Shown: piece by piece, positions 41,566-50,620 of the stretch
How the letters are laid out: each line of letters opens with the position of its first letter
How positions within the stretch are numbered: the stretch's first letter is position 1
Assembly: GCF_000725805.1 (NCBI RefSeq)
Contig: NZ_JOFT01000010.1
Location: 62,001-126,000 of the forward strand
Source: Streptomyces xanthophaeus
Lineage (GTDB): Bacteria; Actinomycetota; Actinomycetes; Streptomycetales; Streptomycetaceae
Direction of reading: 5' to 3'
DNA: 64,000 bases
Program-made: the position numbers and the translations under genes
The notes under the pieces: generated by a model
Database searches by the model: none
What the model was told of the DNA's origin: nothing
Seen by the model: the letters and a program-made list of their open reading frames with translations, nothing else

Positions 41566-44388
41566 ATGCCCGCCAACGAATCCGCTCCTCCCGCCAAGAA
41601 GAAGGGACGACGCGCCCGTCTGATCGTGCTCGTCCTGGTCCTGGCTCTCCTCGCGGGCCTCGGCTACGGGGCGTACTGGGGCGTGGACAGCGTGCGCGCC
41701 TCCTTCCCCCAGACGACCGGCTCCCTGAAGGTGCCGGGCCTGACCGGGACCGTCGACGTCAAGCGTGATGCCAACGGCATCCCCCAGCTCTACGCGGACA
41801 ACGACGCGGACCTCTTCCGCGCGCAGGGCTTCGTGCACGCCCAGGACCGCTTCTGGGAGATGGACGTACGCCGCCACATGACCTCCGGCCGGCTCTCGGA
41901 GATGTTCGGCTCCGGCCAGGTCGAGACCGACGCCTTCCTGCGCACGCTGGGCTGGCGCCAGGTCGCCCAGGCCGAGTACGACAAGAAGCTCTCGGACGAG
42001 ACGAAGAAGTACCTCCAGGCCTACGCCGACGGGGTCAACGCGTACCTGAAGGGGAAGTCCGGCAAGGACCTCTCCGTCGAGCACGCCGCCCTCAAGCTCA
42101 GCGACGGCTACCAGCCCGAGCAGTGGTCGCCGGTGGACTCGGTGGCCTGGCTCAAGGCGATGGCCTGGGACCTGCGCGGCAACATGCAGGACGAGATCGA
42201 CCGCGCGCTGATGTCCACCAAGCTCACGCAGGCCCAGATCGACGAGCTGTACCCGCCGTACCCCTTCGACCGGAACAAGCCGATCGTCGAGGGCGGCAAG
42301 GTCGACGGCGGGAAGTACGCACCCCAGGGCGCGGCCACCGGCACCGGCAACGGCAGCAGCCCGGGCAACGGCTCCGGCAACGGCTCCGGCACCGGCAACG
42401 GCCTCGCCGGGAACGCGTCCGCCCAGGGCGCCACGGCCGGCCTGCGCACCCAGCTGTCCGCCCTCTCCGAGACCCTCGACGAGATCCCCGCGATCCTCGG
42501 CCCCAACGGCAGCGGCATCGGCTCGAACTCCTGGGTGATCTCGGGCCGCTACACGACCACCGGCAAGCCGCTGCTCGCGAACGACCCGCACCTGTCCCCG
42601 CAGCTGCCCTCGGTCTGGTACCAGATGGGCCTGCACTGCCGCACGGCCTCGCCCGAGTGCCAGTACGACGTGGCGGGCTACACCTTCTCCGGCATGCCCG
42701 GCGTGGTCATCGGCCACAACGCCGACATCGCCTGGGGCATGACCAACCTCGGCGCCGACGTCACCGACCTCTACCTGGAGCAGGTCAAGCCCGAGGGCTA
42801 CGTCTACGACGGCAAGGTGCTCCCCTTCGAGACCCGCGAAGAGGTCATCAAGGTCGCGGGCGGCGCCAGCAAGAAGATGACCGTCCGGATCACCAACAAC
42901 GGTCCGCTGGTCTCCGACCGCAGCGACGAGCTCGGTACGGTCGGCACCCGCGCCCCCGTCGCCAGCTCCGCCCCGGACCGCGGCAGCGGCTACGCCGTCG
43001 CCCTGCGCTGGACGGCCCTGGACCCCGGCAAGTCGATGGACGCGGTCTTCAAGATCAACCGGGCGAAGGACTTCAACGCCTTCCGCGCCGCGGCCGCCGA
43101 CTTCGAGGTCCCCTCGCAGAACCTGATCTACGCCGACAACAAGGGCGTCTCCGGCAACATCGGCTACCAGGCCCCCGGCCGCATCCCGGTCCGCAACCAG
43201 GGCCACGACGGCCGCATGCCCGCCCCCGGCTGGGACTCCAAGTTCGCCTGGAAGGGCGGCAAGGACGGCAACGCCGGCTACATCCCGCAGAACGAGCTCC
43301 CCTGGGACCTCAACCCGTCCCGCGGCTACATCGTCACCGCCAACCAGGCCGTGGTGGAGTCCGGGACCGGCGCGGGCAAGTACCCGTACCTGCTGACCAC
43401 CGACTGGGGCTACGGAGCCCGCAGCCAGCGGATCAACGACCTCATCGAGGCGAAGATCAAGGACAGCGGCAAGATCTCCACCGACGACATGCGCACCATG
43501 CAGATGGACAACAGCAGCGAGATCGCCGCGCTGCTGACCCCGATGCTGGCCAAGATCCAGGTCTCCGACCCGGACGTGCGCTCCGCGCAGAAGCTCCTGG
43601 AGGGCTGGAACTACACCCAGGAGCCCGACTCGGCGGCCGCCGCCTACTTCAACGCGGTCTGGCGCAACATCCTCAAGCTGGGCTTCGGCGACAAGATGCC
43701 CAAGGAGCTGCGCACCGAGGACAGCTGCGTGAACGTCCCCGCCGACAGCAGCGGCCCCGCCGACGAACTCGCCGAGGTGGTCCGCGAATGCGGCACCCGC
43801 GACGGGGAATCGGCGCAGCCCGACGGCGGCGACCGCTGGTTCGAGGTGGTCCGACGCCTGGTCAAGGACGAGAAGTCGCCCTGGTGGCAGTCGCCCGCCC
43901 TGCGCACCAAGCCGGCCACCACCACCCGCGACGAGCTGTTCGCACGGGCCATGGAGGACGCCCGCTGGGAGCTCACCGCCAAGCTCGGCAAGGACCAGTC
44001 CACCTGGAGCTGGGGCCGCCTGCACCAGCTGACGCTGAAGAACCAGACGATCGGCACCGAGGGCCCCGGCTTCATGCAGTGGCTCCTCAACCGCGGCCCG
44101 TGGAACCTGGGCGGCGGCGAGGCCACCGTCAACGCGACCGGCTGGAACGCGGCCGGCGGGTACGGGGTCACCTGGGTGCCGTCGATGCGCATGGTCGTCA
44201 ACCTCAACGACCTGGACAAGTCGCGCTGGATCAACCTGACCGGCGCCTCGGGCCACGCCTACAACGGCAACTACACGGACCAGACCACGATGTGGGCCAA
44301 GGGCGAACTGCTGGAGTGGCCCTTCGGCAAGGAGGCCGTCGACAAGGCGACCACCGACACCCTGACCCTCAAGCCGGCCGGTTCATGA
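41566..44388 (+). CDS. Penicillin acylase family protein (Ntn hydrolase)
   Basis: A 940-residue exported Ntn hydrolase precursor. Basic N-terminus and one TM/signal helix (~18-38), alpha-chain region (VKRDANGIPQLYADNDADLF), then a ~35-residue Gly/Asn/Ser-rich spacer (~255-290) and the autoprocessing site IG|SNSWVISG, where S320 becomes the N-terminal nucleophile of the beta chain, as Ser1 in penicillin G acylase (SNMW). The oxyanion-hole Asn region and a late VNATGWNAAGGYG follow. Members hydrolyse amides such as acyl-homoserine lactones or penicillins; this substrate is unknown. AAGGA precedes ATG 41566. It overlaps the convergent gene by six bases. Confidence 0.9.
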   Translation: MPANESAPPAKKKGRRARLIVLVLVLALLAGLGYGAYWGVDSVRASFPQTTGSLKVPGLTGTVDVKRDANGIPQLYADNDADLFRAQGFVHAQDRFWEMDVRRHMTSGRLSEMFGSGQVETDAFLRTLGWRQVAQAEYDKKLSDETKKYLQAYADGVNAYLKGKSGKDLSVEHAALKLSDGYQPEQWSPVDSVAWLKAMAWDLRGNMQDEIDRALMSTKLTQAQIDELYPPYPFDRNKPIVEGGKVDGGKYAPQGAATGTGNGSSPGNGSGNGSGTGNGLAGNASAQGATAGLRTQLSALSETLDEIPAILGPNGSGIGSNSWVISGRYTTTGKPLLANDPHLSPQLPSVWYQMGLHCRTASPECQYDVAGYTFSGMPGVVIGHNADIAWGMTNLGADVTDLYLEQVKPEGYVYDGKVLPFETREEVIKVAGGASKKMTVRITNNGPLVSDRSDELGTVGTRAPVASSAPDRGSGYAVALRWTALDPGKSMDAVFKINRAKDFNAFRAAAADFEVPSQNLIYADNKGVSGNIGYQAPGRIPVRNQGHDGRMPAPGWDSKFAWKGGKDGNAGYIPQNELPWDLNPSRGYIVTANQAVVESGTGAGKYPYLLTTDWGYGARSQRINDLIEAKIKDSGKISTDDMRTMQMDNSSEIAALLTPMLAKIQVSDPDVRSAQKLLEGWNYTQEPDSAAAAYFNAVWRNILKLGFGDKMPKELRTEDSCVNVPADSSGPADELAEVVRECGTRDGESAQPDGGDRWFEVVRRLVKDEKSPWWQSPALRTKPATTTRDELFARAMEDARWELTAKLGKDQSTWSWGRLHQLTLKNQTIGTEGPGFMQWLLNRGPWNLGGGEATVNATGWNAAGGYGVTWVPSMRMVVNLNDLDKSRWINLTGASGHAYNGNYTDQTTMWAKGELLEWPFGKEAVDKATTDTLTLKPAGS

Positions 44389-44997
44389 GCTGAAGCGGAC
44401 CACCCCCGACGGGGTGGCCACCGCCCTGACGGGGTGGTCGTGCGGTTCCTCCGGGACCCGCGCGACCACCTCGTCGTCGTAGAGGAGCACGACGAGCGCG
44501 GCATCGCTCCCGGCCCGCTCCAGCCGCGCCAGCACCCGGTCGTACGAGCCCCCGCCCCGGCCCAGCCGCATGCCGCGCCCGTCCACCGCGAGTCCGGGCA
44601 GCAGGACGGCCCCGGCATCGGTCACCGCCTCCGGCCCGAGCGCGGGTCCGGTGGGCTCCCACAGCCGCATCTTCCCCGGGTGGGCGGTCTCGGCGAGGCT
44701 CTGCGGACCCTCGTACAGGGCCCAGTCGAGGTCGTTGTCGGGCAGCAGCAGGGGCAGCAGCACGCGCTTGCCGGCCGCCCGCAGGGCGTCGAGCAGCGCG
44801 CGGGTGCCGGGCTCGGTGCCCACGGAGACGTACGCCGCCACGGTGTGCGCACCGGCCAGTTCGGGCAGTGCGAGGGCCGAGGCGGCGAGCGCCTCGGCCG
44901 CGGCGCGGCAGGTTTCGGGGGACAAGGCCCGGCGTGCGGCGAGGAGTTCCCGGCGCAGCCCGGCCTTCGCAGAAGCGGAAGAAGGATTATCAGTCAC
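44383..44997 (-). CDS. 5-formyltetrahydrofolate cyclo-ligase
   Basis: A 204-residue enzyme that converts 5-formyl-THF to 5,10-methenyl-THF with ATP. It shows LRRELLAARRALSPE at the N-terminus, VLLPLLLPDNDLDWALY, and the substrate/ATP loop GRGGGSYDRVLARLE near residue 145, the family signature. GTG 44997 is the only reasonable start. It is divergent from galU with 95 AT-richer bases between them that must hold both promoters. Confidence 0.92.
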   Translation of the reverse strand: MTDNPSSASAKAGLRRELLAARRALSPETCRAAAEALAASALALPELAGAHTVAAYVSVGTEPGTRALLDALRAAGKRVLLPLLLPDNDLDWALYEGPQSLAETAHPGKMRLWEPTGPALGPEAVTDAGAVLLPGLAVDGRGMRLGRGGGSYDRVLARLERAGSDAALVVLLYDDEVVARVPEEPHDHPVRAVATPSGVVRFSS

Positions 44998-45092
44998 AGC
45001 GGATTCAAATATCCTCGTTAAATCGGCACATAAGCGGACCTACCTACTACGATCTCGCTTGGCGCTCAGCCGGACCCACTATCGTTCTGGGC

Positions 45093-45995
45093 ATGACTAT
45101 GTTGCACCCCGTGATCAAGAAGGCCGTGATTCCGGCCGCGGGCCTCGGCACTCGCTTCCTCCCGGCGACCAAGGCGACCCCGAAGGAAATGCTCCCGGTC
45201 GTGGACAAGCCGGCCATCCAGTACGTGGTCGAGGAAGCCGTGGGAGCCGGGCTCGACGACGTGCTCATGATCACTGGGCGTAACAAGCGTGCGCTGGAGG
45301 ACCACTTCGACCGGAACTACGAGCTGGAGTCCGCCCTCATCGCCAAGGGTGACGACGACCGGCTCAAGAAGGTCCAGGAATCCAGCGACCTGGCCACCAT
45401 GCACTACGTCCGCCAGGGCGACCCGCGTGGCCTCGGCCACGCCGTGCTCTGCGCCGAGCCGCACGTGGGCCGCGAGCCCTTCGCCGTCCTGCTCGGCGAC
45501 GACCTCATCGACCCCCGCGACCCGCTGCTGCGTCAGATGGCCGACATCTACGCCCGCACCGGCGGCACCGTCATCGCCCTGATGGAGGTGGACCCGGCCA
45601 ACGTGCACCTGTACGGCTGCGCCGCGGTGGAGGCCACCGACGAGCAGGACGTGGTCCGGATCACCGGACTCGTCGAGAAGCCGGACGCGGCGGACGCACC
45701 CAGTAACTACGCGGTCATCGGACGCTATGTCCTCAACCCCGCGATCTTCGACATACTGCGGGAGACCGAGCCGGGCCGCGGTGGGGAGATCCAGCTCACC
45801 GACGCCCTGCAGAAGCTGGCCGCCGACGAGAGCATCGGCGGCCCGGTGCACGGCGTGGTCTTCCGGGGCCGCCGCTACGACACCGGGGACCGCGGGGACT
45901 ACCTGCGGGCCATCGTCCGCCTCGCGTGCGAGCGTGAGGACCTGGGCCCGGAGTTCCGCACCTGGCTTCACCGTTACGTCACGGAGGAGATGTAG
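45093..45995 (+). CDS. galU: UTP-glucose-1-phosphate uridylyltransferase
   Basis: A 300-residue nucleotidyltransferase making UDP-glucose for cell-wall glycans and storage sugars. Motifs: AVIPAAGLGTRFLPATK and PKEMLPVVDKPAIQYVVEE at the N-terminus (UTP binding, catalytic Arg and Lys), LLGDDLID for the metal site, GLVEKP near 190 and GGEIQLTDAL near 235. The start is ATG 45093; the SD is weak. It begins the conserved actinobacterial order galU-moeA/glp-moaC-mog-rimJ-sepX. Four bases separate its stop from the TTG of the next gene. Confidence 0.95.
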   Translation: MTMLHPVIKKAVIPAAGLGTRFLPATKATPKEMLPVVDKPAIQYVVEEAVGAGLDDVLMITGRNKRALEDHFDRNYELESALIAKGDDDRLKKVQESSDLATMHYVRQGDPRGLGHAVLCAEPHVGREPFAVLLGDDLIDPRDPLLRQMADIYARTGGTVIALMEVDPANVHLYGCAAVEATDEQDVVRITGLVEKPDAADAPSNYAVIGRYVLNPAIFDILRETEPGRGGEIQLTDALQKLAADESIGGPVHGVVFRGRRYDTGDRGDYLRAIVRLACEREDLGPEFRTWLHRYVTEEM

Positions 45996-45999
45996 CACC

Positions 46000-47352
46000 T
46001 TGAGCAGTTCCGCACCGCAGGACACCGGCCGGCACCAGGGCGAGCAGCGCCTGTGGTCGGTGGACGAGCACCTCGCGGACATCCTCGCCACGGTCCGGCC
46101 GCTGGAGCCCATCGAGCTCCAGCTGCTGGACGCCCAGGGCTGCGTCCTGGTCGAGGACGTCACGGTGCCCGTCGCCCTGCCGCCCTTCGACAACAGCTCC
46201 ATGGACGGCTACGCCGTCCGCACGGCCGACGTCCAGGGCGCGAGCGAGGAGTTCCCCGCGGTGCTGACGGTCATCGGGGACATCGCGGCGGGGAGCGGCG
46301 AGCTGCCCACCGTGGGCCCCGGCCAGGCTGCCCGCATCATGACCGGCGCCCCGCTGCCGCCCGGTGCGGAAGCCGTCGTCCCGGTCGAGTGGACCGACGG
46401 CGGGACGGGCGCAGGCGCGGCCTGCGGGATGACCCCGGCCAGCGCGGCCCCCGAGGGCGCGGCCGGCGAGGTTCGGGTGCACCGCGCGGCCGAGGCGCGG
46501 GCGCACGTCCGCTCGCGCGGCAGCGACGTACAGGCCGGGGACCTCGCGCTCGCCGCGGGCACCGTCCTCGGGCCGCCGCAGATCGCCCTGCTGGCAGCCA
46601 TCGGGCGCGGTACCGTCCGGGTGCGCCCCCGTCCGCGCGTGGTCGTCCTGTCCACCGGCAGCGAGCTGGTGCAGCCCGGCGAGGCCCTGGCCGCGGGAAC
46701 CATCTACGACTCCAACAGCTTCGCGCTGGCCGCGGCCGCGCGGGACGCCGGAGCCATCGCCTACCGGGTCGGAGCCGTCGCCGACGACGCCGACACCCTG
46801 CGCTCCACCATCGAGGACCAGCTGATCCGGGCCGACCTGCTGGTCACCACCGGCGGGGTCAGCGTGGGTGCGTACGACGTGGTCAAGGAGGCGCTGACCG
46901 CGGTCTCCACCGGCGACGACGAGGTGGACGGCGCCGGAATCGACTTCCGCAAGCTCGCCATGCAGCCCGGCAAGCCGCAGGGCTTCGGCGCCATCGGCCC
47001 GGACCACACCCCGCTGCTGGCGCTGCCCGGCAATCCGGTCTCCTCCTACGTCTCCTTCGAGCTGTTCGTGCGCCCCGCGATCCGGGCGCTCATGGGCCTG
47101 CCCGAGTCCGAGGTCAGCCGGCCGAGCGTGCGGGCGGTGCTGAAGGCCGACAAGGCGATCGGCTCCCCGGCCGGCCGCCGCCAGTTCCTGCGCGGCAAGT
47201 ACGACGCGCAGAGCGGCACGGTCAGCCCGGTCGGCGGATCGGGCTCGCACCTGATCGCCGCACTGGCCCACGCCGACTCCCTCATGGTGGTCCCGGAGGA
47301 CGTCACCTCGGTGGAGCCCGGGGCCGAGCTGGAAGTGGTCCTGCTCGGCTGA
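46000..47352 (+). CDS. MoeA/gephyrin-like molybdopterin molybdotransferase (Glp-type)
   Basis: A 450-residue MoeA-family protein. Motifs: PPFDNSSMDGYAVR, GTIYDSNSFALAAAARDAG, TTGGVSVGAYD and the MPT-site LALPGNPVSSYVSFELF. MoeA inserts molybdate into adenylated molybdopterin, needed by the nitrate-reductase-like enzyme at 29.7 kb. In Corynebacterium the homologue in this gene neighbourhood (Glp) binds FtsZ and the membrane receptor GlpR; the SepX/GlpR gene is four genes downstream, so a cell-division role is equally possible. TTG 46000 is used because GGAGGAG lies ten bases upstream and no better start keeps the N-terminal helix. Confidence 0.9.
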   Translation: MSSSAPQDTGRHQGEQRLWSVDEHLADILATVRPLEPIELQLLDAQGCVLVEDVTVPVALPPFDNSSMDGYAVRTADVQGASEEFPAVLTVIGDIAAGSGELPTVGPGQAARIMTGAPLPPGAEAVVPVEWTDGGTGAGAACGMTPASAAPEGAAGEVRVHRAAEARAHVRSRGSDVQAGDLALAAGTVLGPPQIALLAAIGRGTVRVRPRPRVVVLSTGSELVQPGEALAAGTIYDSNSFALAAAARDAGAIAYRVGAVADDADTLRSTIEDQLIRADLLVTTGGVSVGAYDVVKEALTAVSTGDDEVDGAGIDFRKLAMQPGKPQGFGAIGPDHTPLLALPGNPVSSYVSFELFVRPAIRALMGLPESEVSRPSVRAVLKADKAIGSPAGRRQFLRGKYDAQSGTVSPVGGSGSHLIAALAHADSLMVVPEDVTSVEPGAELEVVLLG

Positions 47353-47426
47353 AGTCGGGCCGGTGCGGGTAGCGTGTTGCACCACACAGGCCCCTCGGGG
47401 GCCCGGACGGAAGCGGCGCGCAGATC

Positions 47427-47906
47427 ATGAGTACGCAGAGCAGGCTGACCCACATCGACGAGGCCGGCGCGGCCCGGATGGTCGACGTCTCCGAGAAGGA
47501 CGTCACCACCCGTACGGCGCGGGCCAGCGGACGTGTACTCGTGTCCCCCCGGGTGATCGAGCTGCTGCGCGGCGAGGGCGTCCCCAAGGGCGACGCCCTC
47601 GCCACCGCGCGGATCGCCGGGATCATGGGCGCGAAGAAGACCCCCGACCTGATCCCGCTGTGCCACCCGCTGGCGGTCTCCGGGGTGAAGGTGGACCTGT
47701 CGGTCGCCGACGACGCCGTCGAGATCCTCGCCACGGTGAAGACGGCCGACCGCACGGGCGTCGAGATGGAGGCGCTGACCGCCGTCGCGGTCGCCGGGCT
47801 CACCGTGATCGACATGGTGAAGGCCGTCGACAAGGGCGCCGTCATCACCGACGTCCGGGTGGAGGAGAAGACCGGCGGGAAGTCCGGCGACTGGGCGCGC
47901 TCGTGA
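47427..47906 (+). CDS. moaC: Cyclic pyranopterin monophosphate synthase MoaC
   Basis: A 159-residue MoaC enzyme, acting after MoaA in molybdopterin synthesis. Signatures: LTHIDEAGAARMVDVSEKD, GIMGAKKTPDLIPLCHPL (catalytic Lys and His) and TGVEMEALTAVAVAGLT. It overlaps the next gene by four bases (GTGA). It is in the mo-cofactor operon. Confidence 0.96.
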   Translation: MSTQSRLTHIDEAGAARMVDVSEKDVTTRTARASGRVLVSPRVIELLRGEGVPKGDALATARIAGIMGAKKTPDLIPLCHPLAVSGVKVDLSVADDAVEILATVKTADRTGVEMEALTAVAVAGLTVIDMVKAVDKGAVITDVRVEEKTGGKSGDWARS

Positions 47907-48499
47907 ACGCCCCGCGCGGCGGCGAGGTCCACAGCCACCACCCGGCGACCGGCGAGGCCTGGGCGGCCGGGCCGCCCGAGGCCGCCGCGGCCCCCGCGCT
48001 GCGCGCCCTGGTGGTCACGGCCTCCAACCGGGCCTCGCAGGGCGTGTACGCGGACAAGGGCGGCCCGCTGCTGGCCGAGGCCCTGGAGAAGCTCGGGTTC
48101 GGCGTGGACGGCCCGCTGGTCGTACCGGACGGCGATCCCGTGGGGCAGGCGCTGCGCGAGGGCGTGGCGGCCGGGTACGACGTCATCCTGACCACCGGCG
48201 GCACCGGCATCTCGCCGACGGACCGCACCCCCGACGCCACGGCGAAGGTCCTGGACTACGAGATCCCGGGCATCCCGCAGGCCATCCGCGCCGAAGGCCT
48301 GGCGAAGGTGCCGACCGCGGCCCTGTCGCGGGGGCTCGCGGGCGTCGCCGGGCGCACCCTGATCGTCAACCTGCCGGGTTCCACGGGCGGTGTCCGCGAC
48401 GGCCTCGCGGTCCTGTCCCGCCTGCTCCTGCACGCGGTGGACCAGATCCGCGGCGGCGACCACCCCAGACCGGCGGATCCTTCCGGGAGCGCGAGCTGA
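47903..48499 (+). CDS. MogA/MoaB molybdopterin adenylyltransferase
   Basis: A 198-residue MogA/MoaB-type protein that adenylates molybdopterin before Mo insertion. It has ALVVTASNRASQGVYADKGG, the active-site loop TTGGTGISPTDRTPDAT, and NLPGSTGGVRDGLAVL. The N-terminal ~35 residues are an extension before the domain. GTG 47903 overlaps the moaC stop. Confidence 0.93.
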   Translation: MNAPRGGEVHSHHPATGEAWAAGPPEAAAAPALRALVVTASNRASQGVYADKGGPLLAEALEKLGFGVDGPLVVPDGDPVGQALREGVAAGYDVILTTGGTGISPTDRTPDATAKVLDYEIPGIPQAIRAEGLAKVPTAALSRGLAGVAGRTLIVNLPGSTGGVRDGLAVLSRLLLHAVDQIRGGDHPRPADPSGSAS

Positions 48500-48516
48500 A
48501 CGGCCCCTCCTGGCCG

Positions 48517-49125
48517 GTGGTCCTGGCGGACGGCCCCGTCACGCTCCGGCCGATAAAGCTGCGGGACCAGCGCGCCTGGCGCGAGGTCAACCGCCGCAAC
48601 CGCGAGTGGCTGCGGCCGTGGGAGGCCACGATCCCGCCGCCCGCACCGTGGGGCCCGGTGATCCACCGGCCGACGTACCGCCAGATGGTCCGTCACCTGC
48701 GGGCCGAGGCGAACGCGGGCCGGATGCTGCCCTTCGTCATCGAGTACGAGGGCAGGCTGGTCGGCCAGCTGACGGTCGCCGGGATCACCTGGGGCTCGAT
48801 GTGCGCGGGCCACATCGGCTACTGGGTGGACCGCGAGGTGGCCGGCCGCGGCGTGATGCCGACGGCCGTCGCCCTCGCCGTCGACCACTGCTTCGGCAAG
48901 GTCGGGCTGCACCGGATCGAGGTGTGCATCCGGCCGGAGAACGGACCGAGCCGCCGGGTCGTGGAGAAGCTGGGCCTGCGCGAGGAGGGGCTGCGTCCGC
49001 GCTACCTGCACATCGACGGGGCCTGGCGCGACCATCTGGTCTACGCCGTCACCGTGGAGGAGGTCCCGGAGGGGCTGCTGCGCCGCTGGCACCGCTCGCG
49101 GCACCCCGAGATCCCCCCGAAATGA
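48517..49125 (+). CDS. GNAT acetyltransferase, RimJ-like
   Basis: A 202-residue GNAT enzyme resembling RimJ/RimL N-terminal acetyltransferases: VTLRPIKLRDQRAWREVN, IGYWVDREVAGRGVMPTAVAL (acetyl-CoA P-loop) and RIEVCIRPENGPSRRVVEKLG. GTG 48517 is the first canonical start, but family members begin about seven residues earlier, and CTG 48496, seven bases after GGGAG and overlapping the mog stop as CTGA, may be used. Substrate unknown; the gene is constant in this cluster. Confidence 0.9.
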   Translation: MVLADGPVTLRPIKLRDQRAWREVNRRNREWLRPWEATIPPPAPWGPVIHRPTYRQMVRHLRAEANAGRMLPFVIEYEGRLVGQLTVAGITWGSMCAGHIGYWVDREVAGRGVMPTAVALAVDHCFGKVGLHRIEVCIRPENGPSRRVVEKLGLREEGLRPRYLHIDGAWRDHLVYAVTVEEVPEGLLRRWHRSRHPEIPPK

Positions 49126-49154
49126 AATACGAAAGCCAGTTCGAATTCAGGGCC

Positions 49155-49172
49155 GGGCGAGCCGATTCGCCC
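49155..49172 (+). terminator. Short hairpin after the mo-cofactor/rimJ operon
   Basis: GGGCGA (49155-49160) and TCGCCC (49167-49172) with a 6-base loop, 30 bases after the rimJ stop. A CAAAAAAAG run follows at about 49192. It may end the operon; the evidence is modest. Confidence 0.35.
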
Positions 49173-49282
49173 ATAACCTGATCCGAAGAATCACAAAAAA
49201 AGTCCGTGATATCAGCGAGATCGTGCGACACACCGGCCCAATTGGCCGATCCCCTCGGCCGCGCCCCTCTACGGTGTGAGGT

Positions 49283-50317
49283 GTGAGCAGCAGCGGCCTC
49301 ATCTACGCAGTCATTGTCGGGGCCTGGGCCGCCTACTTGGTGCCCATGTGGCTCCGGAGGCAGGACGAGCTGAACGAAGCCCGTCCGACGGAACGCTTCT
49401 CCACTGCCATTCGGCTGCTTTCCGGCCGGGCGGGAATGGAGCGCCGTTACGCCAAGGGGCTGCGTGAGCGCGGTGCCGAGGAGTCGGATCCCGAGCCCCG
49501 CTCGGACCCGGACGCGGTCACGGAAACGGTTGATTCCGTGGACGCCGACGCCCGGGCCTTCGTCGTGCCCCCGACCCGGACGGAGCAGCCGAGACCGGCC
49601 GCCCCGGGCCGGGAGCAGCGGGCGGAGCGGGCCCGGCGCGAGCAGCGCCTCCAGGTCCTCGCCCGGCGACGGCGCACCACCGCGCTCCTCTTCCTGGTCT
49701 TCACCCTCGGCGCGGTCGTCGCCGCGGTCGGTGGACTCGGCTACCTGTGGGCCCCGGCCGTACCGGCCCTCCTGCTGAGCTCGTACATCGTCCACCTGCG
49801 CGTCCAGGAGCGGCGGCGCTACGAGTTCACCATGGACCGGCGGCGCGCCGAGGCGGCCGCGCGGCACCTGCGCGAGAACCGCCCGCGGCGCCGTGAGCCG
49901 GAGGCCGCGGCGGGCAGTGAACCGGACCCTGCGCCACCGGTCTCCCCCCAGGAGGCGGGCCGCCGGGCGCTGGTCGAGCAGACCGACCATGCCGAGTGGG
50001 TGGACCAGCAGCGCGAGCGCGAACGCGGTCCCGCCCGCGGCGACAGCTGGGAGCCGGTCCCGGTGCCGCTGCCGACATACGTGACGGCCCCGGTCGCCCC
50101 GCGGGCCACCGGCCCCGCGGCCCCCGACGCCTGGAGCTCGACCCGTTCCAGCACGGCCGAGCCCACGGAGCCGCGCCTGCGCGCCCAGCCCCAGCCGCCC
50201 GCACCGGAGCCGAAGCCCCAGCCCACGACGCCCCGGCCCCGGGGCCGGGAGCGGGGCCGCACGCCGCTGTTCGACCAGTACGAGAGCGACGAGCGCCCGC
50301 GGGCCGCGAACGAATGA
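49283..50317 (+). CDS. SepX/GlpR family cell-division membrane protein
   Basis: A 344-residue actinobacterial membrane protein. TM1 is at the very N-terminus (GLIYAVIVGAWAAYLVPMWL), then a charged cytoplasmic region, a second hydrophobic hairpin (~130-170) and a long Pro/Arg/Glu-rich tail (~185-344). The N-terminal block RRQDELNEARPTERFSTAIR is typical of SepX, needed for division and sporulation in Streptomyces, and of GlpR, the gephyrin-like receptor in Corynebacterium. Gene order galU-glp-moaC-mog-rimJ-here supports this. GTG 49283 is likely; GTG 49281 is out of frame. Confidence 0.85.
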   Translation: MSSSGLIYAVIVGAWAAYLVPMWLRRQDELNEARPTERFSTAIRLLSGRAGMERRYAKGLRERGAEESDPEPRSDPDAVTETVDSVDADARAFVVPPTRTEQPRPAAPGREQRAERARREQRLQVLARRRRTTALLFLVFTLGAVVAAVGGLGYLWAPAVPALLLSSYIVHLRVQERRRYEFTMDRRRAEAAARHLRENRPRRREPEAAAGSEPDPAPPVSPQEAGRRALVEQTDHAEWVDQQRERERGPARGDSWEPVPVPLPTYVTAPVAPRATGPAAPDAWSSTRSSTAEPTEPRLRAQPQPPAPEPKPQPTTPRPRGRERGRTPLFDQYESDERPRAANE

Positions 50318-50395
50318 TCGGTGACCTGCGCGGACGCTCCCCGATACCCGTTTTGGAGCACCCGCGCGGGGATGCTAATGTTTCACACGTCGCAA

Positions 50396-50469
50396 GGGCC
50401 TGTGGCGCAGTCTGGTAGCGCACCTCGTTCGCATCGAGGGGGTCTGGGGTTCAAATCCCCACAGGTCCA
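50396..50469 (+). tRNA. tRNA-Ala (anticodon CGC)
   Basis: A 74-base tRNA with GGGCCTG/CAGGTCC acceptor stem including G3:U70, the alanine identity pair, D stem GCGC/GCGC, anticodon stem CCTCG/CGAGG with loop TTCGCAT (CGC at 50430-50432) and T stem TGGGG/CCCCA. CCA is not encoded. Confidence 0.97.
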
Positions 50470-50505
50470 CAGACGACAGTTCGCGAGTAGCTCTCGTGGA
50501 CGTCA

Positions 50506-50543
50506 CGAGATCCCGCCCGGTCGAAAGACCGGGCGGGATCTCG
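50506..50543 (+). terminator. Strong intrinsic hairpin after tRNA-Ala
   Basis: CGAGATCCCGCCCGGTC (50506-50522), GAAA tetraloop, and a perfectly complementary 17-base arm (50527-50543). It lies 36 bases after the tRNA and before the end of the convergent accessory operon. Confidence 0.85.
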
Positions 50544-50620
50544 GCGTTTGTGGGGTCACGGCACGGACCTGACCCGGTGTCACGGGCCGCCGCGCGGTGG
50601 GGGCGGCGGCCCGTGGTGGG

